Part shown: in pieces, positions 23,625-35,779 of the stretch | Numbering within the stretch: position 1 is the first letter of the stretch | Layout of the letters: each line of letters starts with the position of its first letter | NCBI GenBank assembly: GCA_030549495.1 | Contig: JAUIRK010000918.1 | Span: 62,001-126,000 of the forward strand | Length of the DNA: 64,000 nt | Reading direction: 5' to 3' | Source of the DNA: Nectonema munidae | Lineage: Eukaryota; Nematomorpha; Nectonematoida; Nectonematidae | Made by a program: the position numbers and the translations under genes | Notes under the pieces: model-generated | What the model saw: only the letters and a program-made list of their open reading frames with translations | Told to the model about the DNA's origin: nothing | Database searches by the model: none

Positions 23625-23908
23625 CAGGGAGGAAGATGGCAGTAATTTTAAATTCAGAGTAAGAGATTTTTAATGGATAGGAATTAGAGTGAGAGTCGGT
23701 ATCTAATATAATTTAGAGATCAGGGTCGGATTCTTTAAGTATTAAAAATAATTTAGATATTTAGAAAAATAGTCTAATTTTTGAAATTATATGGAGTGGC
23801 CCTTCATTAGTCGAACCTAGAAGTGAGAGTTGGGTTTACATATTTTAAATTTTTGAGTATTTAGAGTCGGAGTTTGAATCGGATATTTTCGTTCCGACTC
23901 CACGATCG
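23625..23908. mobile_element. hAT-like MITE of the GAGTCGGAGT family, old copy
   Basis: Starts CAGGGAGGAAGATGGCAG, contains GAGAGTCGG, GGGTCGGATT and GAGTCGGAGTTTGAATCGG, and ends TTCCGACTCCACGATCG. It is the same composition class as 11340-11603 and 31336. No flanking duplication was found. Confidence 0.45.
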
Positions 23909-24755
23909 TACTTTGTAGGTTATTTAGAATATTAATTTTCGGTTAGTTGTCGTTATTGCTTCCGAATGAAGAAGAATATTTAATAACATGGCAGAAGATA
24001 AGGATTTCAAGTTCGGCAATCGAAAAAATTACTGACTCAATCAAGACCCTACGTTTTAACATGAGGTCATCAATGATATAATTAGATAGTCAACAATTTA
24101 GTTAGTATATTAGTATTTGGAATAGTTCTTAGTTAGTTATCGATAAGAAATAATCGAAAATGGATTTTTAGGGGAAGTATCGCAAAACCAAGAATATACA
24201 AATCATTACTCTAAATAATTTTTTAAACACTTAAAAAATGTTTAGATCCTATGAAATAATAAAAAGGTGACAAATCCAGTAAACTTATGTTTTTTCGCTC
24301 GAGATCGAGTCTATGAAAATTAGTGGAATAAAAAGAAGGTCATTCAACTCGAGTACGAATCTTAATAGAAATGAATCTAACACTATGTGAAAACAGATAC
24401 AGTATCTTAAAAGAGTATGTGAAATATTACACGGATTCAGCACCTTGAATAAATACATAAAATACAAGCAAGATTGAGTATCTTGAAAAATACATAAAAT
24501 ACAATGTACACAAACACACATTAAGGAATGAAACATATAATGCAAAGAGAATATAAGTACATAAATGTTGGATACGCCAAGAAAAAAACAGAAAATGATA
24601 TAAAAATAGTTAACATCAGAGACAAAATTAGAACCAAAAACCTTCTACCCCCCGCTAAATTGTATGTCCTCCTAAATTTTTTTTGTTATCTTTTATTTTT
24701 TCAAATAGAAAAATAGTGACATACATTTTATGTTCTCGATAAAATCTTTGTTTAA

Positions 24756-25185
24756 TCGAAGCAGGGTTAGAAAATAGTGGAAATTTTAGAATTATTTTTA
24801 CTCCTATTCCGGTATAAATTTTTTTTTTACAATGTTACTTTTACTCTTACTCTGGAGTAAAATATTTAGTCATTGTCTTAAGAATCATCAAGCAAAATTT
24901 ACATGATATGATAAATACAAATCAAATTGCAAAAAATGAAACTACTTTTTTTGAAGCAAATTACCTAACAATAAAATTTTTTTATCTACTACTTAAAAAA
25001 ACAACAAAGTAAAACAAGAAGCAAAAATATAATATCAACATTAGATAAAATCATGTTAGTTCTCAAAAATAAAATAGATTCAATCAATCAATATGAGTAA
25101 TGGAGTAACAAATATACTTCTTTACTCTTTAATCTTACTCTTACTCCCGTACTCCTTACTCTTAACCCCCAGTCCTGAATCGAAG
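24756..25185. mobile_element. hAT MITE with 8-bp target duplication AATCGAAG
   Basis: Element proper 24764-25177 (414 bp), ends CAGGGTTAGAAAATAG and, inward from the right, CAGGACTGGGGGTTAAG. Exact duplication AATCGAAG at 24756-24763 and 25178-25185. Subterminal TTACTCTTACTC motifs occur near both ends. Not coding. Confidence 0.85.
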
Positions 25186-25559
25186 AAGACAAAATAAAAA
25201 AATAATCTCAAGCTAGTATTTTTTAATTCATAAACAATACCATTTCAATTTACATAAAGAGGATGAATAAATAAGTAAAAAAAAATTTTTTTATTTTCTT
25301 GATTTTAATGTGGCTCCTCAAAAAATCAACCCCACCCCTGAAGAATTTGAAGAGTGAGTGGCAGGGATGGAACCAGATGAGAAAGAGGTGGGGAAAGGAA
25401 GGCGTACATTTTCTTCCACCAATCAAAAGAGAAAATTTGAACAAGATATAATAAATAAGGAAAAACAAAGAAAAGATAAAAGTTAGCTTATTCATGAAAC
25501 ATGTCTTCTTTTACATGTTTACTGATAGTTTTTCCTTATCTGAATAAGGTTTTAAGAAA

Positions 25560-26275
25560 AATAGGCCGAGAAGAGAGGGGAGGGGGGGGGGCCAAAAAAA
25601 CCTTTTTTTTTTTTCATAGATATTATTTTTACCTTTATTTTATGACCTTGTCTAATTCGATATGCTGTTTTTAAGGTTTATCCAATATTATTACTTTTAT
25701 TCGTCTTTTTTAATTAAAAAACTATCTTTTTTTTGTCAAAGTTTTGCAATGGCTACAAGCGGTTTTTTAAATTTCATATATTAAAAGTATTTTTATATTT
25801 AAACAAAAATTGAAAAAAAATTTCTCAGTTTTCTTCCTGCTTTGTTTAAATCAACAATTGATTGTTGATTCAATTCCTGCCAAAAAGTTTCGAGAAGAAC
25901 ATGAAGAAGTATGTTGTGAAAATGATGTTGAAGATAATAATATCACTGATTGAATAAAGACAGTAGATCCTGTCCAATTATAAATTTTCCAAAAAATTTG
26001 GATTCACGTTCATTTCACAAAAACTGATACAATTTATATTCTTGGCTTGAATACTCAGTCATGAAAGACGCTGCTTTTTGCTTTCCCTGTAGACTTTTTG
26101 CCAAAATTAATCAAAGAGACACAGCTTTCACTTTGAATGGCTTTTCTAACTGGAAAAAACAAATGAACGAAACAAAGGATTTCTCTAAAATGATTTCTTT
26201 TTAGCCCCCCCCCCCCCCAAAAATTTTTCCAGCCCTCCCAATTGAAAAGTCCTAGCTACGGGCATGATTATAATA
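25560..26275 (+). pseudogene. TTF-type hAT transposase relic with G-run ends
   Basis: From 25996 one reads SFHK, then WLEYSVMKDAAFCFPCRLF, FTLNGFSNWKKQMNETKDFS: the TTF-type zinc-finger domain at the N-terminus of ZMYM-like hAT transposases, with its paired Cys in FCFPC. The rest of the protein is missing. A G-run at 25577-25591 and a C-run at 26203-26217 flank it in inverted orientation. The right edge reads inward CATGCCCGTAGCTAGGAC, like hAT ends. A whole-element left end was not found. Confidence 0.65.
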
Positions 26276-26279
26276 TATA

Positions 26280-27895
26280 CTCATTCATTGAAAAAATAGG
26301 TATTGCTAAATATTCAAAAGTAGTGGTGGAAAATATACAGTAGAGTGAAAATGTTTTCGGCCACAGCTAATATTTTTTTTTACAATCTTTTGTTCATTGA
26401 AATTTATATATATTAAATTAATTCATTATAAATACCATCAAAATAATTTTTTTTTCATAATAAAAATTTCAGGTCATTTTCTTTTTTAATTTATTGAAAA
26501 TTATTTGCATATTTTATCTACTTAACTAACTTTGTTCTAAAAATATTCTACTTAACATAAAATTTAACTTAAAATGAAATGTTCTACTTAACTTTTATCT
26601 CTTAACAGTCCCTTCGCCAGACTCTAGCGCCAAAAAGAGAGCACAACTGACTATAAGAAAGTGCATAAATTTAATATATTCCAAGCGAGTTCGAGGAGGG
26701 GGTGGCAAAATATTCCAAGTGGGTAGGAGGACAACCTAAAATATATTAAATAGAAACTTGCAATCGATTATATCAAAAACCAAAGAAACATATCATTTAA
26801 TGGTTTCTATTTTAAAATCAAATTTCAATATAATTAATTCTTTTTCAGTTATATTCAATATAGCTATTCTTATCTTAAAATATTGCGATAATTCCATGAA
26901 GGTTGTTAAAAAAGCCAAGAGAAAATAGGTAAAACATAATGACGACTGAAAAATGGTAAACTTAAAAGCTTTTTAAAATTACAATCTTGTGGTAAAGTGA
27001 TAAAATCCACTTTAAATTGTAGAATTAGATTGAGCAGTCTTTTTTATATGGGCATAGTTTTTTTTGCTTAAAAATTGTATTGATAATGCATTACATATAA
27101 TCACTTAAACTCAATGATTTTTAAAAGTAGGTTCTTTCCTAAAAAAAAATTGGTAGAAGCTTCTTTTATGTTGTAATGCTGTTAATTTAATTAGGACTGA
27201 CACATTGATGAAAATTTGATTGAAAAAGCTAGAGAATAATGAAAACAAAATTTCTTCCAGTATCTTTTGGAAAGATATTCAATAAAACAACAAAATAATT
27301 TAATAAGAATATTTAGTTCATTTTGAAGAATTTAAAAAGTAAATAACTAATAAAAATTCAGAATTTCACATGGCGCATCAATGAAAATATTTACAATTTT
27401 CTTAAGAAGTGATATTCGTTATGTTTATTGAGTAGTTTTAAATGCTGAAAGAAGGATTGCATTTATCATATGTATTTTGAGTTGTTAATTTTAGTAATAA
27501 AAATTAAAAAAAAAGATTGCCCACTAATGTAAGTAGTATGTGTATTCATACACCAAAACCTGTTTTAATAGGTTCTGAAAAATCTTTTGTTTAAAACAAA
27601 ATTCATAGAAAAAAATATACACGTTTATAAGACACAAGCGATTTTTAGCACCAACATATATGCGAAACAATTCTGTCAGTCATATCACTACAAATTGCAT
27701 CATATAAGAAGCAATTGATTCATTTGAAAAATATAATGAGCATTCTTTATTAATTCTATGTTGTCGATTGCAAGACATGTTGCTTTTAGAGTTCCGCTTT
27801 TCGGGATAAAAGTGCATCTTATAGGTGGTATTTAGGGTAATTCTATTAAAAACATACATACAAAAATATTTAAAATAGTTATATTAATATAATTA
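26280..27895. other. AT-rich DNA, no gene seen
   Basis: Small duplicated motif ATATTCCAAG at 26677 and 26711. Near 27785-27830, AAAAGTGCATCTTATAGG resembles a pogo/mariner-like end but no partner was found. Confidence 0.3.
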
Positions 27896-27898
27896 CTA

Positions 27899-28193
27899 TT
27901 TTGCAAGATCATTTTTGTGGATGTGAAAGCAAAAAAGAGGAATCGAAAGAGATAATAAAATACTTTAGCAAAAATGAATCCAAAGAAAACGAAACAGAAT
28001 AAAATAAAGATAGAGAGCTCTTAGTAAGAACATGCAGAATAAAAGGTTTACGTGAGCCAAATAATGTATGAACGAGAGATAAAATGGCTTAAATACGATT
28101 TAGGTAAGACAAAGATTTAACATGGTATCACCATCAATTTCATCACAACACAAGCATATCAAATGATAATGGAAGTGACGATATTATGTCAAC
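27899..28193 (+). pseudogene. Decayed coding-like stretch, family unknown
   Basis: One frame gives HFCGCESKKEESKEIIKYFS, RELLVRTCRIKGLREPNN and DKDLTWYHHQFHHNTSIS with a few interruptions. The composition is that of a real protein that has lost function. I do not recognise it; a transposon accessory protein is possible. It ends about 170 bases before the piggyBac element. Confidence 0.35.
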
Positions 28194-28364
28194 TTTAATT
28201 TAACTTTAACAGCATGCATGATATACTCAGTTTCAAAATAAACATCGCAAAGGCTCTATAGTTACAAACGAGTGTCGAGAAAACATGCAGTTAAGAGAAT
28301 TCAAGATTCAACAAAATCGTGTAAACCTACAAAATAATGCGTTCGTCTGCAGAAGTGAGGAATC

Positions 28365-30590
28365 TTAACGTTTAATGGTTTAAAACCATGGGTAAATTTT
28401 ACCACCCAGTACTTTTAGAGTTACATTCTGCTCATAATTTAATTAAAAATAGTTTAAAATTTAATGACATTTAATGTTTTAGTTTTCATCCATGTTGAGT
28501 TTCATGATTTTTGAGTAACTGGGAAAAAAATAATGCATTATTTGTATTAAAGTACAACCTTGGGTAATTTCTACCCGTATTTTTGTAGGCAATTGTAGTC
28601 TTTTTGCATTGCTCAATATTAAGCCAATCATCATTGAACAAATATTACTTATCAATCTTTGTTCGCATATAGTGATAATGAAGAACAAATTGTTGAGAAT
28701 CTTAGTGAATTAGAAGGCGAAACTTCTTTACAAGAATATCAAAGTAACGCTGAATCTCACGAGAATGATTCAGTTTCTTCAAAATAAGGGAAGCTTTTTA
28801 CGAACCAAGTTCTTCATCATCCGAGAGCGAAAGTGACTTTTATAGTTATCAGTTTTCTCCAACTTCTTCTAAAAGAAATTTTGATAGTTCAGAAATAACT
28901 TTTTTTGCATCTGATGGAAGAGAATGGAGCAATAATGGTTCTTCTAACTCTGGTCGACAAAGATCTGAAAATATTTTCAAAAATGAACCATTCAAAATTA
29001 ATCATAAAATAAATTAAATCATTTCTTCTTTTTTGCAATGAAATGATTGAGCATTCAACTGTTTACACAAACTTGTATGGAAGAAGAACCATCAATTTGC
29101 ATTATCTTGAATCTGGTAAAAAAAGAAATGTGATGTCATTGACGAAATAGAAATGAATGCTTTTTTTGGCTTGCTTATTCTTGGCGGAGCATATAATGCT
29201 GGATATAGGTCTACCTTGAATCTTTAGTCAAATAAACATGGACAGCCTATATTTAGAACTACAATGTCTCGAAAAAGATTTCTTGAAATAAAAAGTTTTT
29301 TACGTTTTGACGATAAGTTGAGAAGAGACAAAGAAGATCCTTTAGCTCCTATACGATTTCTAAGTGAAAAAGTTTTTCAAAGCTTTCAAGAATATGTAGT
29401 TGCGCCTCCTTACTTGACTATTGATGAGAAATTATTGGAGTTTCACGGTAATGTGAGTTTCAAGCAATACATTCTGTCTAAACCGGGAAAGTTTGGAATC
29501 AAAGTGTTTGATTGCAAGTAGTGGAGGGGAATATGTTTTCAATGGTTATTGGTTCAAAAACATATAAAGATAGTCTTCCACAAACGTGTTTGAGTAAAAC
29601 TAGTTCTATCGTTTTTGATCTTATGAAGCCCTTTATGAATTCAGGTAAAAATTTAACTGGTGACAATTTTTCTTCTTCCTGTAATCTTGTTCATGAACTT
29701 CTGAATCAAAAGACAACATATGTGGGAACAATAAAGAAAACTAAAAGATGTCTTCCTTCAAAAAGTATAGCTAAACTCAAAGCTAAAAAAGGAAAAAGTC
29801 TATTTTTTCAATAAAAAAAATTGATGTGTTGTTTTTATGACAAAGTCTTTTTCTGTTTTGCTAATTGACTCTTTTGATACTTTAAGCTGTCAAAATAATA
29901 ATAGTTAAAAACCAAGTCAAGTTTTATTTTACAATAAAACAAAAAGTGGCGTTGATATAATTGATAAAAAAGCAAGGGCTTTCAGTTGTAAAAGAAGGTG
30001 TAGAAGATGGCCATTTGCTTTCATGTGTAACCTTCTAGATTTGTCTTGCATAAATGCTAATTATGTTTATAACAAAATTAATTCAGTTCAATTATCGCAT
30101 TATGACTTCTTGGTAAACTTGGGCTACCATCTTGTCGATCAACATATAAATAGAAGAATGAAGAATCCCAAAAGTTTACAAAAAGACGTTGTTATTTCTT
30201 TAGAACTTTGTGGATATTCATGCAAAAATGAAAATCAAGGCCCTGTAAAGTTGGTTAAGGCTAAAAGATGTGAAGTTTGTAGGAATGAAAGAAAATCTCA
30301 TTCAGCATGTATAATTTGCAAAAAAGTAATATGTTTAGAGCACTCTTTCAAAGTGTGTGAAAGTTGATATTTAATTTAATAAAATTGTCTTTTAAATATA
30401 AAATATCTAAATAATTAAAAATTCATAAACACTTTAACTGAATCTTAAATTACTTACAATATTCAAGTTATATTTAAATATAGTATTAACACTTTAAAAA
30501 CACTATAAATGTTAACCATATAAAAATGAGTAAAAATTACCCATGGTTGTAACCGAGCATAAATTTTTTACGAGGTATACTAACCGTTAA
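28365..30590 (+). mobile_element. piggyBac element, near complete, TTAA-flanked
   Basis: TTAA stands at both edges (28365-28368 and 30587-30590), giving about 2.2 kb. A near-palindromic motif of the form ACCNNGGGTAANNTTTACCC is repeated near the ends: at about 28383 and 28557 on the left and, inverted, about 30527-30552 on the right. A transposase fills the middle. Size, TTAA target and gene order all fit an autonomous piggyBac copy that has since decayed. Confidence 0.75.
28670..30366 (+). pseudogene. piggyBac transposase, nearly full length, broken
   Basis: After an acidic N-terminus (ENLSELEGETSLQEYQSN) come FASDGREW, then FFGLLILGGAYNAGYRS, FLEIKSFLRFDDKLRRD and YLTIDEKLLEFHG (first catalytic Asp). 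Next are KPGKFGIKVFD, NLTGDNFSSSCNLVHELL (second Asp), TTYVGTIKKTKR, and TKSGVDIIDKKARAFSCKRR (third Asp), then NLLDLSCINA. The C-terminal Cys-rich zinc domain is RCEVCRNERK...ACIICKKVICLEH...C. All three acidic residues survive. Stops and frame changes at about 28780, 29015, 29229, 29519 and 29814-29960 make it inactive. Few lesions for its length suggest moderate age. Confidence 0.8.
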
Positions 30591-31276
30591 ACTAAGTCAA
30601 GATAAATATTTCGATAAAAATACCATTGCAAAAGTAGTCTATTAGTTTAAAATTAGCAATACAAATCCGAGCATCTCTAAGTAAAATCAATAAAAATAAA
30701 TCTCATATAAAAGTTGGAATGTTGATAAAAAAAATTATTTTGGTAAAAAATTTGATATTTATCAAAAACAAAAGTCCGAAAAATTAGCCCTGAATAGAAC
30801 CAGTTTTATGCCTTCGATCAAAATAAGTTTATGGGTATTCAAAAACCACATCGAGAAAAGAAAATACCGACAATCTTTTAGAATATTGGAAAAAGGTTTA
30901 CTTGTCATCAATCATTAATGAGGAAGAACGAATTTTTTTACATCTGATTCGCAAAAAAGGCGGATTAAGATCCCGATTCTCTTTTATTTAAAAATTTTAC
31001 TCTTATTTTCGAAAAATCCGACATAGCGATCTACTTGCCAGTATGTAAGTTATCACTAGGGTAGTTAAAGCTAATAAAGTCCATTTTTATTTTAACGTTT
31101 TTGAGATTGGTTGAAGAACTAATATATACTTTTATTTTTTAATTTTTAAATGTTTTATTTGGCCAAGAAAGTGAATATTTTTTTAAAAATATTTTTCGAA
31201 ATTCCTTCTTCCAAAATTAATCATATCGAATTTTTGTTTCATTTTTAAAATTTCTTTGAATACAAGCTCAATTGTG
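30591..31276. other. AT-rich DNA, no gene seen
   Basis: Nothing recognisable in either strand. Confidence 0.35.
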
Positions 31277-31335
31277 CAACAGTGTCCCATAAAATGAGAT
31301 AATCTGCTTTTAATTTATTTAAAAACTCTTTTAAC
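31277..31335 (+). repeat. ~95-bp dispersed repeat, copy G, cut by a hAT end
   Basis: GTGTCCCATAAAATGAGATAATC aligns with the family start, and homology stops where the hAT terminus CAGGGATGTGG begins at 31336. Confidence 0.5.
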
Positions 31336-33046
31336 CAGGGATGTGGAGTCGGAGGTATTTAGGATGCCTGGAGTCGGAGTAGTACTGAAAAATTCCGACT
31401 CCGACTCCGGATATAATATTTTTGTTTTGACTTTTTATATCAAAAATAAAAAAAAGTTCAATACTGAAAAAAGTAGATTCATTTGTGATTTATAATTTTT
31501 GAAAATATATCAAAATCAATTTTATTTGAGCTATAATCAAAAATTATGGTACACTGTAATATGATTTACTTTCCGTAATATGCAGAGTTTTTTTCCTCTT
31601 TCAAATAAGGATTTTTACTTTTTAAATTATATCTTAGTAATTACTACTTATTACTCAAGTGAAAGATAAGAGCAATGATATCTTATTGCTGAACAATGAA
31701 ATTTTTTTCATTAGAATTTAAACATTTCATGATTTATTATTTTTTTAGTTTTTGATAGAATGACGGTTCGAATTAGTTTTGAATAAAAAAAACTTTGGTA
31801 TATAAATTCTTTTCTAATAAACATTCAGTTTGAGAATTTTGATCTCTAGCTATACCTTTAATTAACATAACATATTCGAATATCAAAAAATCTGTATTTT
31901 TTCACAGAAGGGCTAGAAAAATATAGTGGAATATAATATAAGAATATCTTTTACAAAATTTTAAAAAATCTAAAATCCCAATCGGAATGTTTTTTCAAAT
32001 TCACATATAACGAAAATTCATAAATTTTTTCAAGTTTATTTTCAATTCCGACCTATATGAAACGTAAATTTTATCCGAAGGAAATTTCGAAAATAACCAA
32101 AATCAACAATTTAATCGTTTTCCAAATTTACATTTTGCAATATCACCTTGCCTTTATTTTGAAGATACAGGTATATTTTAAGTATCATTTTTTTTTGAGT
32201 GAAAAATACAACGCATCAGGAAAATTGTTATTGAGTAAGCCGAAAAAAGACGAATTAAAAAGAGATCTACAGGGATGCTTTTGAAAATCGATGGAGCAAC
32301 TAGACATATAGTAAACTATTTTGCTGTCAATGTGATATTTTGTCATAATAACGAAAATATAGTCACAAAAACTTTGGCTGTAAAAAACACTTAAGCAAGT
32401 CATGACAGTGAATTTCTCAAAAACTTGATTGAGGAGGTTTTCAATGATTTCAATATAAAAAAACTAAATAATAAGTATTGTAACGGATAATGCGTATAAT
32501 ATGGTGAAGTTAATAGAGAAGTTAAATGAAAATGAAGCTGATGACAATAATAATTGGGAAAATGATGCAGATGATGTTTTTGAAAAATTTGAAGAAGCTT
32601 CGAAACTTTGTTATATAACCCATATAAGATGTGCAGTTCACACTTTGCAATTGACAATAAGAGATGGCTTAAAATGCTCAACTCCATCAAATCTGGTGAG
32701 CACATTGCGTGAAAAAGTGATAGCAGGCAGAACTCCAAAAATTGACAACATAATTAGAAGAAGGACTGGAAAAGTAATGATTTTAGATCAAATGACGCAA
32801 TGGGCTAGTACATATCTGATGGTGAAACGGCTTGTCGAAGTTAAAATTTTCATTGAGGAAATTGGTAACCCTTTAGTCTCCTTCTCAGACCATCAATGGA
32901 AGAAAGCTAATACACTTGAGTCTGTTCTCTTATTACCGTATTTTGTGACCAAAAAATTGCAGTCCGAAGATTTGACAGGAGAATTTTTATATAAGTGGAA
33001 AAAACTTTCGGAAAAAAATAGGAATGATAGCAGATGGCATAGCTAA
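31336..33046 (+). pseudogene. hAT element with decayed transposase
   Basis: The left terminus CAGGGATGTGGAGTCGGAGG at 31336 belongs to the GAGTCGGAGT family. The transposase can be followed from about 32265: MLLKIDGATRHIVNYFAVNV, TKTLAVKNT, FLKNLIEEVFNDFNIKK, then after a break NMVKLIEKLNENEADDN and HIRCAVHTLQLTIRDGLKC. It ends with DQMTQWASTYLMVKRLVEVK, the hAT RW-x-ST-y-M block with Q replacing R. Longest intact frame 32501-33046. The C-terminal dimerisation part and right end were not found. This gives a likely autonomous relative for the GTCGGAGT MITEs at 11340 and 23625. Confidence 0.65.
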
Positions 33047-33439
33047 ATCGATGAAGAAATAAGAAAAAGACCTTTTTGCCAATGATGTTTGGCGTATTTT
33101 TTATCAATTCATTTTTCAATAAAAAAAATAAATATTTTCTTAAACTTTTTTTCCAAAGATTATAGATTACTAATAATGTTCTTAGGTAAATATTTTTTGA
33201 TTTAAGTTTGTTTTTTACCATAAAAAGTCAATAATTTGACAGGATCAATTTTTAACTCTCCTAGTTATCATAGATAAGTGCTCTACAACTTATGGATACT
33301 TATAGATAGTTTCTTAAATTCACAATCTTAAATTTACCTTGATCTCGAAATCAAATCTGGACTTTAATCTCAGAATTTTCAAAGCTGAAATTAAATTATA
33401 TGAGATAAAAATTGTAATGTTGTATATTAGCCTATCTTA

Positions 33440-33770
33440 AGTTTTTGATTAAAACCGACAAACACCAAAGCATCAAAAATTAAAACAGCCTAGAATCAAA
33501 ACGTTCGAATCTTAAAAAGCCCAAAATCAAAAGACCAACGCACATATAGTTTGAAAACAAGGCATCCAATAAAGTGAAATCAAATAGTAACTTTTTTCAC
33601 AGGTTTTATATTTCGATTGTTAAATAAAATTTTTTTTTTATCTAATATGCCTTTTCGACCAAGATAAATTAAATGGCCTAAACAAAAACGGTGTGAACCA
33701 AAACAGTCCAAAATAAACGGACTAAAATCAAAGTGGTTAAAAACAAAAGCATCTAAACCTAAGCTTTTAA
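33440..33770 (+). repeat. Degenerate AAAATCAAAACGG-type tandem repeat
   Basis: Motifs such as AGAATCAAAACG, CCCAAAATCAAAAG, CCTAAACAAAAACGG, CCAAAATAAACGG and AAAATCAAAGTGG recur every 13-16 bases with a gap around 33540-33660. It looks like a worn minisatellite. Confidence 0.5.
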
Positions 33771-33779
33771 TAAAGTTCA

Positions 33780-34290
33780 TTTATAGTTTTGAAAAATAAA
33801 ATTTGATACATAAATCATTTATCTGCAATAATAAAAATCAAGGACACTACATGAAAAATTGAAAATAAAAAATAATAATTTGATTTTGAAACTCAGGCAC
33901 CGGTTAAAGTGATGTTTTTTATCATGAATTTATGTGCTTGATTTGCCTTAAAACATTTTTCTAATATTTGCAATGTCCATTTCATTTTGACTATTGATAC
34001 AATGATTCGACTTGAAATCTGAACAAACACATTTACATACAGGCGCATATGTTTTTATAAGATGGAGTATTTTCTTGCTAATATGCACTGGCAAATGGTG
34101 ATAAGAATATTGTTAGTCCTCAAATCTTTTGAAGTAAAAGCACAAAGGGGAATTTGCCTAAGCAATTGTGTGAGCTACTGCTCTGCAAACGTGATAGATG
34201 AGGATAAATCATCATTATCGTAATCATTGTAAACAATATGTCTATTTGTATATAAATGTCTCCTTTCTGGAAGCAGATGTATTGTTCTAT
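33780..34290. other. AT-rich DNA, no gene seen
   Basis: No recognisable motif on either strand. Confidence 0.3.
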
Positions 34291-34292
34291 AT

Positions 34293-34587
34293 CAGGGTTT
34301 CTGAACCTGTTTTACATTCGGGCCCAAAATTTTATTAAAATTAATTCAAGGGCCTAAAAATATTTATTTAAGGTAATTTACAATATTTGAAAATAGAAAA
34401 ATCACAATAGTTAAATTTTTTGTAATAAATGCTAAATTATATTCAAATATAGGTCAAAATTTGATAATAGTATTTAAAATTTAACAATATTATAAAATAA
34501 AAGTATAAAATTCTAAGCAAACAAAAGGAGTAATTTCATATAATTTCAAAGCATTGGTTTTGGGCTGGGCCGTTTTGACGAGGTACC
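34293..34587. mobile_element. hAT-like MITE fragment
   Basis: Starts CAGGGTTTCTGAACCTG followed by CGGGCCCAAAATTTTATT, a pattern common to short hAT elements. Near 34563-34580, GGGCTGGGCCGTTTTGA matches the usual inverted partner, but the final bases are replaced, so the right end is truncated. Confidence 0.45.
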
Positions 34588-34726
34588 ATTGAAAGAAATT
34601 CGTGAGGCAGTTGAACTCGATGAATTACATGAAATTCTGCAAAACCAGCCATACCCGCTTTTTGTGACCCGCCCAAGCACGTATCCTGTTATTTTTTTAA
34701 TTACTACCTGTCCAAAAGGGCTCTAA
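34557..34726 (+). other. Codon-like GC-rich patch, unidentified
   Basis: One plus-strand frame without an ATG is open for nearly 60 codons, including GRFDEVPLKEIREAVELDEL, HEILQNQPYPLFVTRP and STYPVIFLITTCPKGL before TAA. The stretch is close to balanced GC in AT-rich DNA and its codons look used. It overlaps the MITE's right edge. It may be an exon fragment or part of another element; I do not recognise the protein. Confidence 0.3.
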
Positions 34727-35112
34727 TGAAATGGTGTAGTGTTCTAATTTATTAAAAAAATTCTTGTTCAGGTTTTAGTGAATAAAACTATGGCGGAAAC
34801 TGTATTGAAAATATAATTTAAAAAAGTTTCTTAAGAGAAAGTACGCAGACTGTTGATAATTTGCGAGGGGATGGGGAGGCGAATTTTTTAATATAAAGAA
34901 AATTTTCTATCAAAGTATCAATTTTTATATTATATAAATCATTTCTAAAATTACTGTTATGATGAGATGATTAATGAAAAAATAAGAAGGCACACGATCA
35001 AGAGGTAAAATTCTATGTCAGAACCAAATCATTGGGAAAATTTTATACCGTTATGGACAAGGAATTATAACAAACATCGGATTAAGGTTACCGATTATGA
35101 CTTAACATTTAT

Positions 35113-35685
35113 CACTAGCGGATTTAAAGGGGACGAAACCGGCGTACTCCCAGCCCCCTAAAATTGCATTGCCAATTGTTAAAAAATTTTCTTAATCCAA
35201 TTCTTTTCGTAGAACTCAAATATTATGATGGCTTCTGCAACTCGTTTTTTAGATTCAATATTTCTCTAAAGTGAGAAGCCCTAAAAAAATGTTTATATTT
35301 CAATCGTAAAGTGTGACAATTGTTATTTTTATATTATCAATTTTTTTTTGTAAATTTATTATTTAAACACATCAAGTTTTACCACATCATCACTTCGCAG
35401 TTCAATGAATGAGGATCGTTTTAATGCTCTCATTAAAACTTTTTAATGCTTTAAAACTTTTAAATGCTCTCATTAAAGTGTTCTAGACTGATGATGTTCC
35501 TTAATCCTCTGAGTTCTTAATCTAGTTACTTTCTTATAATAAACTTATAATTTTTTGATATATTATTATGAAAAGTTTTATGATAAAAATAATAAGATAA
35601 AAAAAGGTTAAAAATTTTGATAAAGCTTAAATTTATATGCTTCAAATTTGAGTTCTAGTTTAGTAAAATCCGCCCCCCGCCCCTG
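35113..35685 (-). mobile_element. hAT-derived non-autonomous element
   Basis: Left edge CACTAGCGGATTTAAAGGGG; right edge read inward CAGGGGCGGGGGGCGGATTT. Shared GCGGATTT and G-runs mark hAT-type ends. On the minus strand near 35185-35235 one reads AEAIIIFEFYEKNWIKKIF before a stop, like the C-terminal tail of TTF/ZMYM-type hAT transposases. No exact 8-bp duplication was found. Confidence 0.45.
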
Positions 35686-35775
35686 TTTATAATAGATTAA
35701 AATTCATCGTAAATACTGTTAATGACTAAACATTTATAATAGATTTAAATTCATCCTAAATACTGTTAATGAGAT
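35686..35775 (+). repeat. Tandem duplication, unit ~47 bp, two copies
   Basis: TTTATAATAGATTAAAATTC begins the first copy and TTTATAATAGATTTAAATTC the second; both continue TACTGTTAATGA. Confidence 0.75.
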
Positions 35776-35779
35776 GACT

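Noticed and set aside
25577-26217. G-run and C-run pair as a G-quadruplex or regulatory site
   Set aside because: They fit better as worn ends of the hAT relic between them.
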